NCBI GenBank assembly: GCA_026387165.1
Contig: JAPLMG010000245.1
Location: forward strand, 1 to 8,230
Source of the DNA: Candidatus Omnitrophota bacterium
GTDB taxonomy: Bacteria > Omnitrophota > Gorgyraeia > 2-01-FULL-45-10
Reading direction: 5' to 3'
DNA: 8,230 bases
The position numbers and the translations under genes are program-made. The notes under the pieces are model-generated. The model did not search any database. It was given only the letters and a program-made list of their open reading frames with translations, and was not told the origin of the DNA. Below are positions 4,933 through 8,230 of this stretch, in pieces (the stretch's first letter is position 1; each line of letters begins with the position of its first letter).

Positions 4933-6447
4933 ATGATATACGACGTAATCATTATCGGCGGCGGAGTCATAGGCACGTCGATAGCCCGTGAACTCTCGCG
5001 CTACAAATTAAAGGCAGCCATCCTCGAAAAAGAAGAAGAGCTTGCTTTCGGTGTTTCAAAATCTAATAGCGGTATAATACATCCCGGCACGCAAAATCCC
5101 GTAAATTCACTTAAGGGCAGATTGTCTGTCCAGGGCAATGCCCTGACGCGAAAAATGTCAAAAGAGCTCGGCATAGACTTCAAAGAAGTCGGAGAGCTGA
5201 TAGTCGCCTTCAATGAAGAGGAGAGATTAAAGTTGGTCCAGTTGAAGAATGAGGCCGAGGCATTAGGCGTGCCCCGCCTAAGAGTGGTCGACAGAGCCTG
5301 GTTAAGGAGAAACGAACCGAATCTTTCGCGAGAAGCTGCCGCCGCGCTCTACGCTCCCACCGCCGGCATAATAAGCCCATACAGATGGGCTTATGATCTG
5401 GCCGAAAATGCCGAAAAGAACGGTGTAGAGAGCCACACATTAACAAAAGTTGAAAAGATCTTGCCGCATTCCGGGGCTCAAACCACTCGCTTTGCTCGGG
5501 TTCAGGGCGCGGCCGGGGCCCGGAATTTTGAAATATATACTTCAAAGGGCGAATTCAGATCCAGATATGTTATAAATGCGGCCGGGCTGTTTGCGGACGA
5601 AATCTCAGCACAGATCGGAGTGGATGATTTCGAGATACGTCCCAGGAAAGGCGAAGAGTTTCTGCTTGATAAGAAGAAAGAAAATATAACGAACCATCTT
5701 ATATTTCCCCTGCCTTCAAAGAATTCAAAAGGTGTACTTGTGATAAAAACGTCGGACGGCAACCCGATGATAGGCCCGACAGCCGAAGACGTTGACGACA
5801 AAGAGGACCTTGCAACTTCTGACGAAGGATTCAAAAAAGTATTATCTCGGGCGCAAAGATTAGTCCCATCGATAAACGGAAATGACGTTATAGCGTACTT
5901 CGCGGGTTTGCGTCCTGCCTCCGGTGAAGATTTTATAATAAGACATGAGGCATCGGTGCCGGGATTTATAAATGTCGCGGGAATTCAGTCGCCGGGCTTG
6001 ACGGCGGCGCCGGCTATAGCGCTCTTGGTCTTAAGGATCCTGAAAAAGAACGGGTTATCGTTAAAAAAGAAATTATTTTTCCATCGACACAGGAAAAAAG
6101 AGATACATCTATTCAATATTCCGTTGTCGAAGACGAAGAAATTAATAAAGAGAGATCCGGGCTACGGTGATATTGTATGCAGGTGCGAGATGGTGTCGGC
6201 TAAAGAGATCACCGACGCGATAAAGCGCGGCGCGAAGACCCTCGACGGAATAAAGTTCAGGACCAGGGCCCAGTCCGGGCGCTGTCACGGCAGTTTTTGC
6301 ACAACAAGGCTCATGAAGATCCTCGCTGAAGAGGCGGGCAAAAGGCCGACTGAAATAACGAAGCGCGGTAAGGGCTCGGAGATTGTTAAGGAAGAAAGGT
6401 GTCTAACCGTCATTGCGAGCCCCGAAGGGGCGAAGCAATCTCTTTAG
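4933..6447 (+). CDS. GlpA-like FAD-dependent glycerol-3-phosphate dehydrogenase with C-terminal BFD-like [2Fe-2S] domain
   Basis: The 504-residue flavoprotein is of the GlpA/DAO type. The dinucleotide-binding motif G9-G-G11-V-I-G14 is at the N-terminus, DAO-fold segments include INAAGLFADEI and RPRKGEEFLLD, and the late FAD contact is NVAGIQSPGLTAAPA. A C-terminal Fer2_BFD-like domain carries cysteines C416, C418, C451 and C456 (CRC...GRCHGSFC), as in E. coli GlpA. The expected reaction is oxidation of glycerol 3-phosphate to dihydroxyacetone phosphate, with electrons leaving through the cluster. L-2-hydroxyglutarate-type oxidoreductases are a less likely alternative given the kinase next door. 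ATG 4933 is preferred to GTG 4924, which is only one base from the AAAAGG; the ribosome binding site is weak either way. Two oddities: residues of about 179-198 look like a palindrome-derived insert, and the last 12 residues come from a 138-bp repeat. Confidence 0.85.
   Translation: MIYDVIIIGGGVIGTSIARELSRYKLKAAILEKEEELAFGVSKSNSGIIHPGTQNPVNSLKGRLSVQGNALTRKMSKELGIDFKEVGELIVAFNEEERLKLVQLKNEAEALGVPRLRVVDRAWLRRNEPNLSREAAAALYAPTAGIISPYRWAYDLAENAEKNGVESHTLTKVEKILPHSGAQTTRFARVQGAAGARNFEIYTSKGEFRSRYVINAAGLFADEISAQIGVDDFEIRPRKGEEFLLDKKKENITNHLIFPLPSKNSKGVLVIKTSDGNPMIGPTAEDVDDKEDLATSDEGFKKVLSRAQRLVPSINGNDVIAYFAGLRPASGEDFIIRHEASVPGFINVAGIQSPGLTAAPAIALLVLRILKKNGLSLKKKLFFHRHRKKEIHLFNIPLSKTKKLIKRDPGYGDIVCRCEMVSAKEITDAIKRGAKTLDGIKFRTRAQSGRCHGSFCTTRLMKILAEEAGKRPTEITKRGKGSEIVKEERCLTVIASPEGAKQSL
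5468..5526. repeat. Palindromic insert inside the FAD dehydrogenase gene (59 bp)
   Basis: ATTCCGGG (5468-5475) pairs with CCCGGAAT (5519-5526), with ACTCGCTTTGCTCGGG in between. The stretch encodes about 20 residues (roughly HSGAQTTRFARVQGAAGARN) between KVEKI and FEIYTSKGEF, where related dehydrogenases, as I recall, have only a short turn between two strands. The reading frame is kept. Confidence 0.5.
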
Positions 6448-6546
6448 GTTGCTTCGGACATTTTATGTCCTCGCAACCTTCGGGATTGCTTTGTCGGCCG
6501 AAGTTTACCCCGAACCTTTGTGGTTCGGGGGCCTCCTCGCAATGAC
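6409..6546. repeat. 138-bp palindromic repeat with GTCATTGCGAG ends, invading the 3' end of the FAD dehydrogenase gene
   Basis: Perfect 11-bp inverted ends GTCATTGCGAG (6409-6419) and CTCGCAATGAC (6536-6546) enclose nested stems: AAGCAATC 6433-6440 with 6484-6491, AGGTTGC 6446-6452 with 6473-6479, and GGACAT 6456-6461 with 6465-6470. A separate 9-bp hairpin CCCCGAACC/GGTTCGGGG lies at 6508-6530. I recognise this as a widespread bacterial dispersed repeat, whose left end translates as VIASPEGAKQSL when read into from a gene. Confidence 0.88.
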
Positions 6547-6571
6547 AGTTTGGTAAAAAACTTTATATCAT

Positions 6572-7549
6572 ATGGTCGAACGAGAATTGGTTATAGTTGG
6601 CGGAGGGCCGGCGGGCATGGCGGCCGCTATCTCGGCGCGTGAATCAGGCGTTACAGACATACTGCTTTTAGAGAGAGACCAATACTTGGGCGGCATACTC
6701 AATCAATGCGTTCATACCGGTTTCGGAATAGAATATTTTAAAGAGGTATTGACCGGGCCGGAGTACTCTAATCGCTTTATCGAAAAAATTAAAGAGATAC
6801 CCGGGATAGAGGTCAGCTTAAGATCCTTCGTTGTAAAACTTACCAAAGAAAAGACCCTTACTTATATAAAGCCCGGGGTCATGGAAGATGTCAGGGCCAA
6901 AGCTGTTATAATGGCGACCGGCTGCCGTGAGAAGACGCGCGAGATGGTGCATATAGCCGGAACCCGTCCGGCAGGAATATTTTCAGCGGGGCTGGCCCAA
7001 AAACTCATAAATATTGAAGGGCTCCTGCCGGGTAAAGAGGTCGTGATCGTCGGCTCCGGAGATATAGGCCTGATAATGGCGCGCCGTTTCACGCTCGAAG
7101 GCGCAAGAGTAAAGGCCGTTATTGAAATACAGGGTAAGTCGAGGGGACTTACCCGTAATGTGGCCCAGTGCATAGAGGATTTTGATATACCGATCTACTA
7201 CAATCACAGGATATCCAGGATCTACGGGGCCGACAGAGTCGAAAAAGTGAGTGTCGCAAAAGTTGATGAAAATTTCAACGAGATCCCGCCGCAAGAGTTT
7301 GAGATCGAGTGCGATACGGTATTGATATCGGTCGGACTGATCCCGGAGAACGAGTTGATAGAGATGGCGGGTGTTGAGATAGACAGAAGTACCAATTCGC
7401 CGGTTTCGAAAGAGGTCAATAAGACGTCCGTTCCGGGGATATTTTGCTGCGGAAACTCGTTTAAGATATATGACCTCGCGGACTGGGTCTCAAAAGAGGC
7501 GGCGCTTGCCGGAAAGATGGCCGCGGACTATATCCGAGGTCTGGAATGA
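6572..7549 (+). CDS. FAD/NAD(P)-dependent oxidoreductase, GlpB-position partner flavoprotein
   Basis: The 325-residue protein is a two-dinucleotide-domain flavoprotein of the pyridine nucleotide-disulfide oxidoreductase fold. It has FAD motif G10-G-G12-P-A-G15, an NQC46VHTGFG segment, the MATGCREKTRE hinge, NAD(P) motif G161-S-G163-D-I-G166 and the second FAD motif GIFCCGN near the end. There is no CxxC redox pair. It sits between the GlpA-like dehydrogenase and DUF1667, an arrangement I recall from Clostridia and Thermotoga glycerol operons, where it takes the place of GlpB. The inferred role is passing electrons from the glycerol-3-phosphate dehydrogenase to or from a nicotinamide carrier. 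Some relatives that I remember have an additional C-terminal extension; this one ends right after the FAD domain. No ribosome binding site precedes ATG 6572, possibly because a repeat replaced the original spacer. Its stop overlaps the next start (ATGA). Confidence 0.82.
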   Translation: MVERELVIVGGGPAGMAAAISARESGVTDILLLERDQYLGGILNQCVHTGFGIEYFKEVLTGPEYSNRFIEKIKEIPGIEVSLRSFVVKLTKEKTLTYIKPGVMEDVRAKAVIMATGCREKTREMVHIAGTRPAGIFSAGLAQKLINIEGLLPGKEVVIVGSGDIGLIMARRFTLEGARVKAVIEIQGKSRGLTRNVAQCIEDFDIPIYYNHRISRIYGADRVEKVSVAKVDENFNEIPPQEFEIECDTVLISVGLIPENELIEMAGVEIDRSTNSPVSKEVNKTSVPGIFCCGNSFKIYDLADWVSKEAALAGKMAADYIRGLE

Positions 7550-7902
7550 CCAAAAAACTGACCTGCGTAGAGTGCCCGAAAGGGTGCCTGCTGTCCATAG
7601 ACGTAGAAAACTGCCGCGTAGTCAGAGTGAGCGGCAGCGAATGCCCAAAAGGAGAGAAGTACGCTATACAGGAGATAGAAAACCCCGCGAGAATACTCAC
7701 GTCCGCCGTTCTCGCCCAAGGGCTATCCCTGAAGATGGTGCCGGTAAGAACCGATAAGCCTATTCCTAAATCCAAAATTATGGAGGCGATGGGTGAGATC
7801 AAAAAGATCCGCCTCAAAAGTCCGGTCAAAGCAGGCTTCGTGATCGTCGAGAACTTCCTCGGCCTGAGCGTCAACCTCCTCGCCACTCGCAGCATCTCAT
7901 AA
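7546..7902 (+). CDS. DUF1667 cysteine-motif protein of the glycerol-3-phosphate oxidation cluster
   Basis: This 118-residue protein matches the DUF1667 family in length and layout: N-terminal cysteines C7-x2-C10-P-K-G-C14 and C33-P-K-G, then the conserved ARILTSAV and PVRTDKPIPKSKI segments and the terminal ATRSIS. The spacing C-x2-C-x3-C-x18-C resembles the N-terminal [4Fe-4S] motif of molybdopterin oxidoreductases, so an iron-sulfur cluster is plausible; zinc is the alternative. C23 is an extra cysteine. The family typically follows the pair of flavoproteins seen here, which suggests a small electron-transfer subunit of the same complex. ATG 7546 overlaps the preceding TGA by four bases, so translation is coupled. 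The biochemical role of the family is, to my knowledge, unproven. Confidence 0.85.
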   Translation: MTKKLTCVECPKGCLLSIDVENCRVVRVSGSECPKGEKYAIQEIENPARILTSAVLAQGLSLKMVPVRTDKPIPKSKIMEAMGEIKKIRLKSPVKAGFVIVENFLGLSVNLLATRSIS

Positions 7903-7961
7903 GCCTATCCGAATAACCCCAGACGTCGGAATACCCGGTGGCCCAGCCCGAAGCTGATGTC

Positions 7962-7976
7962 TCCGCCTTTGGCGGA
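7962..7976. repeat. Small hairpin TCCGCC-TTT-GGCGGA downstream of the operon
   Basis: A perfect 6-bp stem with a TTT loop lies 60 bases after the DUF1667 stop, followed by a second partial GGATCCGC/GGCGGA pairing up to about 7996. The downstream run is A-rich rather than T-rich on this strand, so a classical terminator is not supported. Confidence 0.5.
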
Positions 7977-8014
7977 TCCGCTTATCTTTGTGGCGGAAAA
8001 AATTCTGACACCTT

Positions 8015-8070
8015 ATGGCGTACTTCGACTTGGCTCAGTACGCCATCCTGAGCTTTTGTCGAAGGATGGC
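8015..8070. repeat. Paired palindromic repeats of the CCTGAGC...GTCGAAGG family (copies 2 and 3)
   Basis: ATGGCGTACT (8015-8024) pairs perfectly with AGTACGCCAT (8037-8046); the loop holds an inverted, one-base-variant copy of the core (CTGAGC-N4-GTCGAAG read on the other strand, 8022-8040). Directly adjoining, GCCATCC (8042-8048) pairs with GGATGGC (8064-8070) around CCTGAGC-TTTT-GTCGAAGG. The two stems share the bases GCCAT, so they are mutually exclusive. Confidence 0.75.
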
Positions 8071-8113
8071 GGTACAGAAAAAAATTGTAATAGCATAAAG
8101 AAGAAACTCAATA

Positions 8114-8230
8114 TGTCATTCCCGCGAAACTTGTCCCCGCGAAAGCGGGGAGCGGGAATCTACGACGATCATTATGTTTTATTTGGATTCCCGATCCCCA
8201 TTTTCATGGGGACAGGTAAAAACATTCGGG
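8114..8230. repeat. TGTCATTCCCGC-type dispersed palindromic repeat, running off the window end
   Basis: ATTCCCGC (8118-8125) pairs with GCGGGAAT (8152-8159), and inside is CCCCGC-GAAA-GCGGGG (8135-8150) with a GNRA-type loop. Further right, GGATTCCCG and TCCCCA-TTTTCA-TGGGGA look like the opposite half; the closing end would lie beyond the window. I recognise the GTCATTCCCGCGAAAGCGGGAATC pattern as a common bacterial dispersed repeat type. Confidence 0.75.

Larger units (their letters stand above)
7903..8230. other. Gene-free stretch made of repeats
   Basis: The 328 bases after DUF1667 hold the hairpins listed separately and no gene I can support. One frame stays open to the window end, but it translates repeat sequence. 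Confidence 0.65.

Noticed and set aside
7903..8230. Frame open from after DUF1667 to the window end
   Set aside because: Most of it translates known-type repeats (for example HPELLSKDGG from the CCTGAGC repeat), and no start with a ribosome binding site is seen.

Overview
The window looks like chromosomal DNA from an uncultured bacterium with moderate GC content, heavy use of the ATA isoleucine codon, ordinary GGAGG-type ribosome binding sites and many dispersed palindromic repeats. That combination reminds me of Omnitrophota (formerly OP3/Omnitrophica) and similar candidate phyla. This is an impression rather than a demonstrated placement, because no rRNA or ribosomal protein gene is present.

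Layout. At 1-597 are the tail of an HD-GYP cyclic-di-GMP phosphodiesterase and a stand-alone CheY-like receiver, separated by one base. At 598-762 are a small repeat copy and a hairpin-bearing leader, followed by a short exported protein of unknown function (763-1287). About 700 bases without a convincing gene follow (1288-1980). They are occupied by two abutting, very long imperfect palindromes (1299-1542 and 1541-1950). Immediately after them lies a good sigma-70-type promoter (TTGGGA, 17 bp, TATAAT) driving a rubrerythrin-like ferritin-fold gene (2043-2525) and an alpha/beta hydrolase (2529-3308). A TGTCATT-rich repeat separates these from a glycerol/glycerol-3-phosphate cluster: glycerol kinase (3434-4881, broken by an out-of-frame deletion), a GlpA-like FAD dehydrogenase with a C-terminal [2Fe-2S] domain (4933-6447), a second FAD/NAD(P) flavoprotein (6572-7549) and a DUF1667 cysteine protein (7546-7902). 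The last 328 bases contain hairpin repeats only.

How the genes work together. The last four genes form a glycerol catabolic module: kinase, glycerol-3-phosphate dehydrogenase, then a partner flavoprotein and a small cysteine protein that probably relay electrons. The alpha/beta hydrolase upstream might supply glycerol from an acyl-ester, but this rests on neighbourhood only. The kinase reads as a pseudogene, or as an assembly error: about 31 nt are missing, and restoring that number gives a normal 492-residue frame.

The most distinctive property of the window is its load of palindromic repeats. I count at least six kinds. One family (CCTGAGC-N3/4-GTCGAAGG) is present three times. Repeats have also entered coding sequence: the last 12 residues of the FAD dehydrogenase are encoded by a 138-bp repeat with GTCATTGCGAG ends, and about 20 residues inside the same protein appear to come from another palindrome. 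The two giant palindromes at 1299-1950 are the best candidate for something undescribed, either a mobile element or a large structured RNA.
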